IMG/VR virus record: IMGVR_UViG_3300033154_000314
Location: 1-23,029 of that record
Length of the DNA: 23,029 nt
Source of the DNA: a virus
Direction: 5' to 3' (one strand)
Shown here one piece after another: positions 1 through 7,072 of the stretch. Below the pieces are notes generated by a model. The model was not told the DNA's origin. It made no database searches and saw only the letters and a program-made list of their open reading frames with translations. Both the position numbers and the translations under genes were made by a program. Each line of letters starts with the position of its first letter. Position 1 is the first letter of the stretch.

Positions 1-209
1 CCAGTGCCAGGCAGTCTGCGCAGATAAGATTTGCCAATTTTTGTGACCAGTCTGAGGTTGGACAAAACGAACATATCGCGTGCTCGTTTGCCGCTGCGCT
101 CTATCCCCGGCGGGACTGGCTTTTTATGCGTCAGCCATGCCTGGATGCGTCTGCCAAGCTGGATCTCTTGATTCTTGGTCAGCAGGGCATATTTGCCCGA
201 GATGGCCAT
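1..209 (-). CDS. RNA polymerase sigma-70 family factor, N-terminal part (runs off left edge)
   Basis: This is the first 69 codons of a leftward gene cut by the window edge. The protein begins MAISGKYALLTKNQEI and contains ALLT..QEI.LGRRIQ, which fits sigma-70 region 1.2. After a short basic stretch comes ARDMFVLSNLRLVTKIGKSY, the region 2.1 signature of primary-type and group 2/3 sigma factors (NLRLV..I.K.Y). The family binds core RNA polymerase and directs it to promoters. The core-binding start of region 2 is visible; the -10 and -35 recognition regions lie outside. ATG at 209 is chosen because an in-frame TAG lies seven codons upstream with only a TTG between. It diverges from the terminase gene across 51 bases. 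Inference: it switches transcription to late genes. It could instead be a host-derived remnant, since the rest is unseen. Confidence 0.8.
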   Translation of the reverse strand, partial: MAISGKYALLTKNQEIQLGRRIQAWLTHKKPVPPGIERSGKRARDMFVLSNLRLVTKIGKSYLRRLPGT

Positions 210-260
210 GAATTCCAAATCAATAGCCTAAAGTAGTCATATCGTAACAGCAGAAACACC

Positions 261-1622
261 ATGGCGAATATTCTGACTGTTGCGGGTTCTGGTACGATCC
301 TCCAGGACAAGAAACCCAGTTTGGCTCAGCATGACGCAGATGCCGAGTCCAGCCTGCGTAGCCGGATGCTTGCAGACCTGCTGCCTGCACAGCGAGAATT
401 CGTGCTAGACAGCGACCATCGGATCCTCGGCTACATAGGCGGATTCGGCAGTGGCAAGAGTTTTGCTCTGTGCGCCAAGGCGATCTGGCTAGGGATGGCT
501 AATCCAGGCACAACAGCAATGGTGGCCGAGCCGTCATTCCCGATGATCCGCACGGTCTTCATGCCAGCGATGGAATTGGCACTGGATCAATGGGGGATCG
601 AATTTGATTTTCGAGTCAGTCCTCAGCCAGAATGGATTCTGAAGCTGCCGACTGGTCAATGCAAGCTCCTAGCTGTGTCCGCTGAGAACTGGCAGAAAGT
701 TCGGGGTCAGAATATTAGCTTCGTGCTCTGGGATGAGTGTGACACGTCACCAGAGGATGTGGCCCATAAGGCAGGCGAGATGTTCCTGGCCAGAATGCGG
801 ACAGGAACGGTCAATCAGCTGGCGGTTGCATCGACGCCAGAAGGATTCAGATGGGCATATCGAGTCTTTGTGGAGAATAAAGGCCCAGACAAGCGGCTGA
901 TCCAAGTAAGGACAGAAGACAACCCCAACTTGCCCGAGGATTTCGTGGCATCGCTGCGCACCAATTACCCGCCACAACTCATCCAGGCGTATCTAGAAGG
1001 TCAATTCGTAAATCTGGCCTCTTGTAGCTTATACCCAGAGTTTGATCGCAGCTTGGCCTCCACAGATGCCAGACCGGACCGGATGGACACCATCTTTGTG
1101 GGGATCGATCTGAACGTTGGCAACTGCGTGACTCAGCATCTCGTCAAACGCGGCGACACGTTCCATTTTTTCAATGAGGCGATATTCCGAGACACGCAGC
1201 AGATCGCAGCAGGCTTAAAAGAGATGTATCCAGAGCATTTTCGCGCTGGGCATTTGGTGCTGATCCCAGACGCCTCATCTAAACAGCGCAGCACAGCCGC
1301 AGCACAAGAGTCAGATCTCGGCATCCTCAAACGAGCAGGGCACAAAGTCAGCCCACAGCAGAGTAACCCCCTTGTGCAGGACCGGATCAACGCGGTCAAT
1401 GCACTGATCTCACAAGGCCGAATCAAAGTTGGCAATGGCTGCCCGCATCTCATCAAGACGTTCGAGCAGCACGCGTATGACGAGCGTGGCCGTCCAGAGA
1501 AAGGTGGCATCGGCATGGACGATCTGTCCCACTCCGGAGACGCTGCTGGCTACGCGGTCTACAGACTCGCGGCCATCAGGCAGTGGAAGACCAGCCCTAA
1601 GACAAAAATCCGAATCTACTGA
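261..1622 (+). CDS. terL: Terminase large subunit (TerL)
   Basis: This is the DNA-packaging motor, which cuts concatemeric phage DNA and pumps it through the portal. The N-terminal ATPase half shows a Walker A motif GGFGSGKS (residues 60-67) and a Walker B motif ending in D158-E159 (FVLWDE). An STPEGF segment follows as a likely coupling motif. The C-terminal half has the RNase H-like nuclease acidic residues: D283 in VGIDLN, D337 in LIPDAS, and a late GMDDLSHSGD cluster (D420, D421, D427). At 453 residues it has the normal length. ATG at 261 is the first start after the divergent gap; no strong Shine-Dalgarno is visible. No small terminase subunit is recognisable beside it. Family assignment is secure; the packaging type (cos or headful) cannot be told from sequence alone. 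Confidence 0.95.
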   Translation: MANILTVAGSGTILQDKKPSLAQHDADAESSLRSRMLADLLPAQREFVLDSDHRILGYIGGFGSGKSFALCAKAIWLGMANPGTTAMVAEPSFPMIRTVFMPAMELALDQWGIEFDFRVSPQPEWILKLPTGQCKLLAVSAENWQKVRGQNISFVLWDECDTSPEDVAHKAGEMFLARMRTGTVNQLAVASTPEGFRWAYRVFVENKGPDKRLIQVRTEDNPNLPEDFVASLRTNYPPQLIQAYLEGQFVNLASCSLYPEFDRSLASTDARPDRMDTIFVGIDLNVGNCVTQHLVKRGDTFHFFNEAIFRDTQQIAAGLKEMYPEHFRAGHLVLIPDASSKQRSTAAAQESDLGILKRAGHKVSPQQSNPLVQDRINAVNALISQGRIKVGNGCPHLIKTFEQHAYDERGRPEKGGIGMDDLSHSGDAAGYAVYRLAAIRQWKTSPKTKIRIY

Positions 1623-1786
1623 TTCTTAAACATTCTCTCAAGCACTTCTCGCTGGGCCAGGTTCATGTCGATCAGGCGCATGCACATTTCCCGCAGAAGG
1701 TTAGGATCCGAGATATGCCGGAGCTCTACCTGCATCCGAGCCATTGCAAACTCGCGTGCAATATCGAGCATGTCTTCGGGTTTCAT
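1616..1786 (-). CDS. Small helical protein, NblA-like layout (tentative)
   Basis: This leftward 56-codon gene starts at ATG 1786; an in-frame GTG at 1801 would add five residues. Its stop overlaps the last seven bases of the terminase gene. The product is charged and almost wholly helical in character: an EFAMARMQVELRHIS segment, then a second helix with Met and Leu at regular spacing (LLREMCMRLIDMNL), ending MFKNQ. NblA proteins, small adaptors that drive phycobilisome degradation in cyanobacteria and some cyanophages, are also about 55-65 residues, with an EF...S...helix layout and a hydrophobic C-terminus ending in L/F-K. That match is by eye and weak, so the function is a hypothesis. Codon use looks natural and it fills a gap between head genes, supporting a real gene on the minority strand. 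Confidence 0.6.
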   Translation of the reverse strand: MKPEDMLDIAREFAMARMQVELRHISDPNLLREMCMRLIDMNLAQREVLERMFKNQ

Positions 1787-1823
1787 GCTGTTAGTCTGCA
1801 CAAAGAGAGTATGCCTTCACTGT

Positions 1824-1976
1824 ATGTCTTGCTTTTACCCATCGAATATGCAGGAGGCCTGGTTTCCACAACTCAGAGTCCAGCGGCTGGCCAGGGAAGC
1901 TGCAGAGAAAGCTAGACTCAAGACCAAAGAGTCTGTGACTCCTAAGCCTAAACGCAAAGCTGTTCCCGCAGACTGA
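1824..1976 (+). CDS. Small basic protein of unknown function
   Basis: This 50-residue frame ends four bases before the portal start. The product begins MSCFYPSNMQEAWF and continues into a charged helix (LAREAAEKARLKTKE), with a Lys/Pro-rich tail (TPKPKRKAVPAD). ATG at 1848 (MQEAWF...) is an equally good start and would give 42 residues. Longer extension to ATG 1665 is rejected because it reads antisense through the leftward gene and gives an unlikely Cys/Arg/Ser-rich sequence. The tight spacing to the portal implies co-translation. I do not recognise a family. The basic tail may bind DNA or a head protein, but nothing in the sequence proves it. Confidence 0.5.
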   Translation: MSCFYPSNMQEAWFPQLRVQRLAREAAEKARLKTKESVTPKPKRKAVPAD

Positions 1977-1980
1977 TTAA

Positions 1981-3492
1981 ATGAGGAGTTACCCGTCATA
2001 CTCAGCCTATGCATACCAGGGCTGGCAAGGAAGTTTTAGCAGCCTGGCGGAGAACCCAGACGATCCGGCCACGGGATCACCTCAGTATTGGGCGATGTGG
2101 GAGCGCTGGATTCCGATCCAAGATGTGCTCTTGGGCACAATCGGGATGAGAGCTCAGGCGGAGAAGTATCTGCCGAGATTGTGCAACGAGACTGACGAGT
2201 GTTGGCAAACGCGAATCAACAGATCTGTTGTTACGCCGCTGCTTGATCGCGTGATCAAGGCCTCTGTTGGTCTCATCCTGCGTAAGCCAATCATCCTAGA
2301 AGGCGGAGACGAAGGATACTGGGAACAATGGCGTGAGGATGTAGACCGTGCAGGGAGTTCACTCGACGGATTCATGGGGAAAATCCTGTATTCGGCGATA
2401 GCATACGGGCATTGTGGATTCATCACAGATTTCCCAAGCAACGATGCCAGAACCCTTCGCGAAGAACGAGAGTTGGCGGCCAAGCCATATTTCATACAGG
2501 AAGAGGCAGTAAACATCTTGGGATGGCGGCATAACGCCATCGAGAATCAAGGTGAACTACAGCAGGTGCGTTTCCGAGAGTTCATCACAGAACCTGAAGG
2601 CAGATTCGGAAACACTGTCAACCGTCAAGTGCGGGTGATGGAACCGGGCAGATTCGAAGTCTGGAGAGAGAATGAGAATGGAGCTGGCACTGGCAATTAC
2701 GTGCTCCATGACACAGGTACAGTCAGCGTTCCTGAAATCCCGCTCGCTGTGGTGTATTCGCAGCGGCAGAATGTTCTGCTATCTAGACCACCCCTAGAAC
2801 CATTGGCGCACCTGAATATTCAGCATTACCAGCTGCAGGCGTCTCTCATCAACAGCTTGCACGTTGCAGCATTCCCACTACTCATGCTCCAAGGATGGGA
2901 CGACACGCATAATGAACTGCAGAACCTCTCCGTAGGTAACGCGCTGGCTATGCCCCCTGAGGGTGGCGCTTCCTACGTTGAGCCATCCTCCAATGCTTTT
3001 GGCGCTCTACAGCTCGAGCTTGAGGCTCTGTCTCAACAAATCAGCACGCTTGGATTCACGATCCTGGCAAAGCCCAAAGCATCCGCAGAATCTGGACAGA
3101 AGGCTATCATCGATCGAGCAGATTCGAATAGCATGCTCGCGCAGATCAGTATCAGCCTGGAACAGGCGTTACAGCAGGCTATGGATTGGGCAGGCGCGTA
3201 TGCCGGGGTAGAACCGCCAACCGTCAGCATCGATCGAGACTTCAATGCAGGTGAGCTGGAGGCATCGACCATCGCTCAGTTCATCAGTCTCTATAACGCT
3301 AACGTCCTCGATAAAGAAAGCGTGCTCAAGCTTCTCATTCGGGGTGAAGTGCTGCAGGACGACACCGACATCGAAGAAATTTTGGAGAGCACAGAGCAAG
3401 AGGAGCTCAGCGGACTAGAAGTCGAGACCATGGAGCCAGAGCCACCACAGGACGTTGAAGAGGAGATCGACAGCGAGCTAAATGACGGATAA
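1981..3492 (+). CDS. Portal protein (DUF4055-like)
   Basis: The portal ring occupies one capsid vertex, admits DNA during packaging and connects the head to the neck. This 503-residue protein shows the layout of the DUF4055 portal family: an N-terminal segment in which a conserved block (RINRSVVTPLLDRVIKASVG) precedes LILRKPI, then the SLDGFMGKILYSAIAYGHCG helix followed by FITDFP. Later come LNIQHYQLQASL and a C-terminal acidic tail rich in Glu/Asp (from about residue 460). Its place between the terminase and the MuF-type gene is the standard one. It starts four bases after the preceding small gene and its end overlaps the next gene by 11 bases, implying translational coupling. Confidence 0.88.
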   Translation: MRSYPSYSAYAYQGWQGSFSSLAENPDDPATGSPQYWAMWERWIPIQDVLLGTIGMRAQAEKYLPRLCNETDECWQTRINRSVVTPLLDRVIKASVGLILRKPIILEGGDEGYWEQWREDVDRAGSSLDGFMGKILYSAIAYGHCGFITDFPSNDARTLREERELAAKPYFIQEEAVNILGWRHNAIENQGELQQVRFREFITEPEGRFGNTVNRQVRVMEPGRFEVWRENENGAGTGNYVLHDTGTVSVPEIPLAVVYSQRQNVLLSRPPLEPLAHLNIQHYQLQASLINSLHVAAFPLLMLQGWDDTHNELQNLSVGNALAMPPEGGASYVEPSSNAFGALQLELEALSQQISTLGFTILAKPKASAESGQKAIIDRADSNSMLAQISISLEQALQQAMDWAGAYAGVEPPTVSIDRDFNAGELEASTIAQFISLYNANVLDKESVLKLLIRGEVLQDDTDIEEILESTEQEELSGLEVETMEPEPPQDVEEEIDSELNDG

Positions 3493-5500
3493 AGAGATAG
3501 CCGCAGTCGTCTGGAATGTCCTCAAGCTGGAAGGCCTAGCGACAGAGATTTCGAAGCTGCCCGCTAAAGAATTACGTGCTGCAATCGCACGTACTAGATC
3601 GATAGTGGAGGGGATGCCCACAGGAGCACTCGAGAGGGAATTGGCCTACAAGCAGATAGAGTTCGTTGTGCGAGACGTATTTGAGCTGCCAGCCAGGCAA
3701 TTGACTGTAGATCTGCAAGCAGCACTGCCCCCAGAGGCTGCTGCGCAAGTGACGTGGGCAGCCAAATACATAGACGCAGTCCCTCCTGCCATCAATGAAA
3801 CAACAAGAGCCGCTCTGGAAGCCGTAGGCGATGTGCGGATCCTGAATAAGGGAGTTTCCGAGATAGCGCAGCCATTGGCACGGTCTCAGTGGAGACGTGT
3901 TAATAAGGTAGTTCGAGCTGGATTCTTAGAAGGGAAGACCAATAGCCAGATAGCCAAGGACATAGGCGCGACATACAAAGCCAGCAAAGCCGAGATCCGC
4001 GCCATCGCAAGAACCGCAGTCATGGCCACAGCCCAGGAGAGCCACGATCAATTCTGGGATGCTAATAGTGAGGTAATAGAAGGCTGGATATATGATGCAA
4101 GCTTTGATTTCAGGGTGTGCCCGATCTGTGCACCACTACACGGCACAAAAGCCAAGACCAGACCCGAGCTTGTTGAGAAGACAGGCCTACCACCCATCCA
4201 TCCCAACTGCAGATGTATGATTATTCCGCTGACCGGGATTGACACAGCGACGGGAGAGCGGAGCTATGTAGAGCTATCTAAGGACAAACCAGCGGAGGGG
4301 GATGGGGTTCGGGTCTTTAAGCAGAAGGTCAGGGGAGAAGATGGCGAAATGTATTGGAAAGTCGCACGTGAGATGCCCGCAGACTCGACTATGGGCGATT
4401 TCATAAATCGGGCGACCATATCTACGCAGGACAACATACTCGGAGTCAAGCGAGCGGCCAGATTTAGGAAGCTAATCAGAGGCGGCACCTCTCCACAGTC
4501 GGCCCTCGTCAAAGTCACGAAGAGCAGTGCACCTGCACCTGCACCTGCACCAAGACCAAGACCAGCGCCCAAACCCGCACCTACGCCCACACCGGCCACG
4601 GTTGCCGCTCAGAAGGCCGAGGAGAAGGCCCTTGCCAAGCTCTCAACCCAGATGGGCTCGGCAGAGCTTGATGAAATACTGAGAGCCACCAACAGAAAGG
4701 TAGTCTCCAAGACCAAGCTTCCAGATGTCGCTGATGTCAGAGGCATCAATCCAGTTCGGCTGTTCCACGACAGCAAGGACAGTCTTGGCCGTGGTGCATT
4801 CGGCGAGGCACGCCTGACGGATAGGGGTGTGGTCAAGCGAGGGTGGCTATCTAAATCCGAGATATCAATCACAGAGACGCTGAACGATACAGGGGTTACG
4901 CCTCGTCTGCTCGGCTCGGCCTATGAGGGGGATTGGAAGCCGAAGCTATTCCCTGGAATGAACGTCCGCAGGGGATACATGCTGTTGGAGAAAGCTCCCG
5001 GCGATTCGATGCAGAAGCTGATATCATACGGGGGAGGTCTGACGGACAAGCAGGCGAATAGTGCATTTGAATCCTTGATGCAAGCCCGAAAGAAGATCCA
5101 TCTGAAAGGCGTTGCACATCAGGATATGCATCCTGGCAACTTATTGTTTGATACAAAGAGCGACAAACTGACTGTCATTGATTTTGGTCTAGCACGCAAA
5201 GACTCGAGAGCGGCTCTAGTTGAGGCTCTTGGTGTTATGCAATCTCCTATCGGCGTTGTCGGCGATTTTCAATCCAAGACTTTGCTGACATACCTCAACA
5301 AGACTGGCGGTGTGAAAAAATCAGAGATGTGGAAGCAGTTCAAGCGGAATCGAAAATCTGTCATTGAAAAACTCGAGGCTGAGGGAGCTGGCACTCTTGT
5401 CAACTGGAGTATTCGTCAGCCACTCCCAAAGGTAGTGACAACGAACTTGTCGACTCAGCGGGCGCTAGAATTACTCAAGGAATTATATGAGGGCATTTAG
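3482..5500 (+). CDS. MuF/SPP1-gp7-type minor head protein fused to a protein-kinase-like domain
   Basis: The N-terminal half (about residues 1-260) is a phage head-morphogenesis (MuF) domain: a helical start, then IARTAVMATAQESHDQFW, then the Cys/His signature C213-P-I-C216 followed by H240-P-N-C243-R-C245. A Pro/Ala/Arg-rich linker lies at about 348-376. The C-terminal part carries kinase-fold motifs in order: glycine loop G436-RGAFG-E442, candidate ATP-binding Lys K452 in VVKRG, candidate helix-C Glu E460 or E465, catalytic loop H546-Q-D548-M-H-P-G-N553, and D567-F-G569 in IDFGLAR. This HxDxHPGN style resembles RIO, WaaP and aminoglycoside-kinase-like enzymes more than classical Ser/Thr kinases, and I see no APE motif. 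MuF proteins sit inside the capsid near the portal and often carry C-terminal effector domains. A kinase packaged in the virion and delivered with DNA is inference. The two domains share one unbroken frame. Confidence 0.9.
   Translation: MTDKEIAAVVWNVLKLEGLATEISKLPAKELRAAIARTRSIVEGMPTGALERELAYKQIEFVVRDVFELPARQLTVDLQAALPPEAAAQVTWAAKYIDAVPPAINETTRAALEAVGDVRILNKGVSEIAQPLARSQWRRVNKVVRAGFLEGKTNSQIAKDIGATYKASKAEIRAIARTAVMATAQESHDQFWDANSEVIEGWIYDASFDFRVCPICAPLHGTKAKTRPELVEKTGLPPIHPNCRCMIIPLTGIDTATGERSYVELSKDKPAEGDGVRVFKQKVRGEDGEMYWKVAREMPADSTMGDFINRATISTQDNILGVKRAARFRKLIRGGTSPQSALVKVTKSSAPAPAPAPRPRPAPKPAPTPTPATVAAQKAEEKALAKLSTQMGSAELDEILRATNRKVVSKTKLPDVADVRGINPVRLFHDSKDSLGRGAFGEARLTDRGVVKRGWLSKSEISITETLNDTGVTPRLLGSAYEGDWKPKLFPGMNVRRGYMLLEKAPGDSMQKLISYGGGLTDKQANSAFESLMQARKKIHLKGVAHQDMHPGNLLFDTKSDKLTVIDFGLARKDSRAALVEALGVMQSPIGVVGDFQSKTLLTYLNKTGGVKKSEMWKQFKRNRKSVIEKLEAEGAGTLVNWSIRQPLPKVVTTNLSTQRALELLKELYEGI
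4529..4551 (+). repeat. GCACCT hexamer repeat encoding the Ala-Pro linker
   Basis: Almost four perfect copies of GCACCT (23 bases) encode alternating Ala-Pro in the linker between the MuF and kinase-like domains. Slippage at this repeat could change linker length without breaking the frame, because each unit is two codons. Confidence 0.85.
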
Positions 5501-5652
5501 TGAGCAAGTATGTTAAGCTACTACAACTAAGGAAGCTGGCCCTTCTGCAGAAAGACGAGAAGCTCGCGGCTGAATTAATGGAGGCAGCCGATGGATTAGT
5601 CAAGGCTGGCGTCGTCACGTCTAAGGAATTTCTCGCGGCTGAGTATCTATAG
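5500..5652 (+). CDS. Small helical protein of unknown function
   Basis: A 50-residue gene starts with GTG whose first base is the last base of the preceding TAG (TAGTG junction), a typical stop-start coupling. The product is amphipathic and helical: MSKYVKLLQLRKLALLQKDE, then AAELMEAADGLVKAG and a C-terminal FLAAEYL. No domain is recognised. The junction, the balanced charge and the fit between two genes argue for a real gene. Its stop overlaps by six bases the end of a possible leftward frame (5647-5853). It may act with the minor head protein, whose translation it follows, but that is only positional inference. Confidence 0.7.
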   Translation: MSKYVKLLQLRKLALLQKDEKLAAELMEAADGLVKAGVVTSKEFLAAEYL

Positions 5653-5853
5653 GTCTTCTAAAATGGGGCAAAACTGTATCCTTCCTAGATGGCCTTCCGC
5701 GACTCGTTCCATGAAATCGTGCCGGGGTATCGCCTCAATGGTGCGGTCCTTGTTTTCGCTGTAAAAGGCATTAAACAAGGCGGCATAGGCTCTGGCGCAA
5801 AGACTCTGGATATTGGCAATTTCGGCATCAGCCATATCACGTTTATTGAGCAT
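5647..5853 (-). CDS. Possible small leftward protein (conflicts with the start of the LamG-like gene)
   Basis: This leftward frame of 68 codons (ATG 5853, alternative ATG 5835) encodes a well-balanced sequence: MADAEIANIQSLCARAYAAL, then YSENKDRTIEAIPRHDF and a C-terminal CPILEDL. It ends tail-to-tail with the 5500-5652 gene, overlapping six bases. Against it, the frame lies codon-on-codon antisense to the first 55 codons of the rightward 5689-6897 gene. That phase is known to produce convincing shadow frames, because RNY codons read as RNY on the other strand. The rightward gene has no standard alternative start until GTG 5968, well inside apparent coding sequence. I cannot decide between them; both are listed and this one is the weaker. 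Confidence 0.35.
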   Translation of the reverse strand: MLNKRDMADAEIANIQSLCARAYAALFNAFYSENKDRTIEAIPRHDFMERVAEGHLGRIQFCPILEDL

Positions 5854-6897
5854 AAGAATGAATCGACCTGGCCGGTCCCAGAAAGCCTGGTCCCAGTTGA
5901 CGATATCGACGCGCTCTACAACACCCTAGAGCTTGCAGGGCTTTCTACCGTTGTCGATGGCGTCCTTGTGAATCCCTCGAATGTTGCCCTGCTCGAGTAT
6001 GGCGATAACTACCTAAACGCTGAGAGTGTCGGAGCGGATAGCCGTTTCATCTTCGAACGTTCAGATCGGGGTTCCTGGGTTCGCAATGGCGACAAATTTC
6101 TCGTGCCTAGCGCAGAATTTGACAATTTCAAAACCCTTGCGTTGGCTCGCCTCTCTACGGTGCTGGATGTTGTAGGACAGGTTTCCAATTCCTACATTCA
6201 CTTTGACGGCTCGAACGACTTCGTCGAATTCAGCGCAAAAGGGACGGCCAATGCCGGACTCCTGGACTGGACGCAAGACTGGTCAATCGGCATGACTCTA
6301 GTTGAGTTTGACGTCAAGTCTGACGGCAAATTTGTCACACTGTTCAAGAGTGGAGACAACGCGATTATGCTGCGTCGTGGTGGGTCTAACCACGGCCTGT
6401 ACGTGACTGGCAACGACGGTGCAACCAAGATCGGGGCAAACACCTGGTACGCGCCAAATGCGGGCGGCAAGATCCTGTTCGCTTATTACAAAGATTTCAG
6501 CCGCCTCCGGTACTACATCGGCAATGTAGACGGCACGTATGCACTACGGGCCAGCTATGTGGTCAACGTTGGCGCTATCGGTGGTAACACCCCCGGTAGT
6601 GAGTTCTCAATTGGCAAACGAGCTACCAACAACAACGTGGCCGAGAGTCTGATGTTCCATGGTGGTGCTAACAATGTCATTGTCGCCGCTGAACCTTTAG
6701 AAGGACCATATGTTCAAGAGTATTTCCAAGTCAACGAGGATTATGACCAAGCGAGTTTCTACCCCGACCTGACAAGTTGGGTCAAGATGGGTGAAGACAC
6801 CTACCCAACGGTAAGCGACACGCTAAATACTATGTCCGGCGGTGAACTAATCGGCGGCAACGAGAATGATTTTGTCCCAATTCCCGACCCTGCTTAG
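5689..6897 (+). CDS. Putative structural protein with LamG/concanavalin-like domain
   Basis: This is a 402-residue protein. From about residue 160 it shows the layout of a concanavalin A-like jelly roll: YIHFDGSNDFVEF as first strand, WSIGMTLVEFDV, FVTLFKSGDNAIMLRR, LYVTGNDG, then ILFAYYKDFSRLRYYIGNVDG and a late FSIGKRATN. These are the usual strand blocks of LamG-type carbohydrate-binding modules. The stretch before it (VPVDDIDALYNTLELAG..STVVDGVLVNPSN) may be an attachment domain. Position among head genes suggests a capsid decoration or head fibre that may bind surface glycans; this is inference. The start is uncertain: ATG 5689 is the only ATG for a full-length product, but its first 55 codons compete with an antisense frame. 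Confidence 0.72.
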   Translation: MAFRDSFHEIVPGYRLNGAVLVFAVKGIKQGGIGSGAKTLDIGNFGISHITFIEHKNESTWPVPESLVPVDDIDALYNTLELAGLSTVVDGVLVNPSNVALLEYGDNYLNAESVGADSRFIFERSDRGSWVRNGDKFLVPSAEFDNFKTLALARLSTVLDVVGQVSNSYIHFDGSNDFVEFSAKGTANAGLLDWTQDWSIGMTLVEFDVKSDGKFVTLFKSGDNAIMLRRGGSNHGLYVTGNDGATKIGANTWYAPNAGGKILFAYYKDFSRLRYYIGNVDGTYALRASYVVNVGAIGGNTPGSEFSIGKRATNNNVAESLMFHGGANNVIVAAEPLEGPYVQEYFQVNEDYDQASFYPDLTSWVKMGEDTYPTVSDTLNTMSGGELIGGNENDFVPIPDPA

Positions 6898-6922
6898 ACT
6901 TAATAAAACGACCATACGACTC

Positions 6923-7072
6923 ATGGCCTTTAGTCCACTCAAGCCTAAGACCGAGTATATGCGGCTTCCCATCCCCGACTATTCGGAGATTCGGGAGCCT
7001 GCAACCAACACGGTGGGAGTCCCTGTTCCCGGCAACCCCCAGCCTCGAGAAACATATCCCCGTCAGCGATGA
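6923..7072 (+). CDS. Small Pro-rich protein of unknown function
   Basis: A 49-residue gene starts at ATG 6923 and ends in an ATGA junction with the next gene, a sign of translational coupling. The product begins MAFSPLKPKTEYMRLPIPDY and is rich in Pro and charged residues (VPVPGNPQPRETYPRQR), so it is probably extended rather than globular. An upstream ATG at 6866 would overlap the preceding gene and adds an unlikely start, so it is rejected. I do not recognise the family. Confidence 0.6.
   Translation: MAFSPLKPKTEYMRLPIPDYSEIREPATNTVGVPVPGNPQPRETYPRQR

Noticed and set aside
210-260. Possible divergent promoter between the sigma and terminase genes
   Set aside because: No hexamer pair with acceptable spacing stands out on either strand, so no promoter is annotated.
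1133-1516. Leftward frame of 127 codons inside the terminase gene
   Set aside because: It is Cys/Arg/Ser-rich, has no recognisable motif and lies wholly antisense to the conserved nuclease domain.
1665-1976. Longer start for the small protein before the portal, and a second frame at 1715-1915
   Set aside because: The extra N-terminal parts are antisense to the leftward helical gene and have unlikely composition; only the part after 1824 or 1848 looks coding.
4264-4599. Leftward frame of 111 codons rich in Gly and Ala
   Set aside because: It is the antisense of the Ala/Pro linker and its flanks within the MuF-kinase gene; the Gly/Ala repeats follow from the hexamer repeat.
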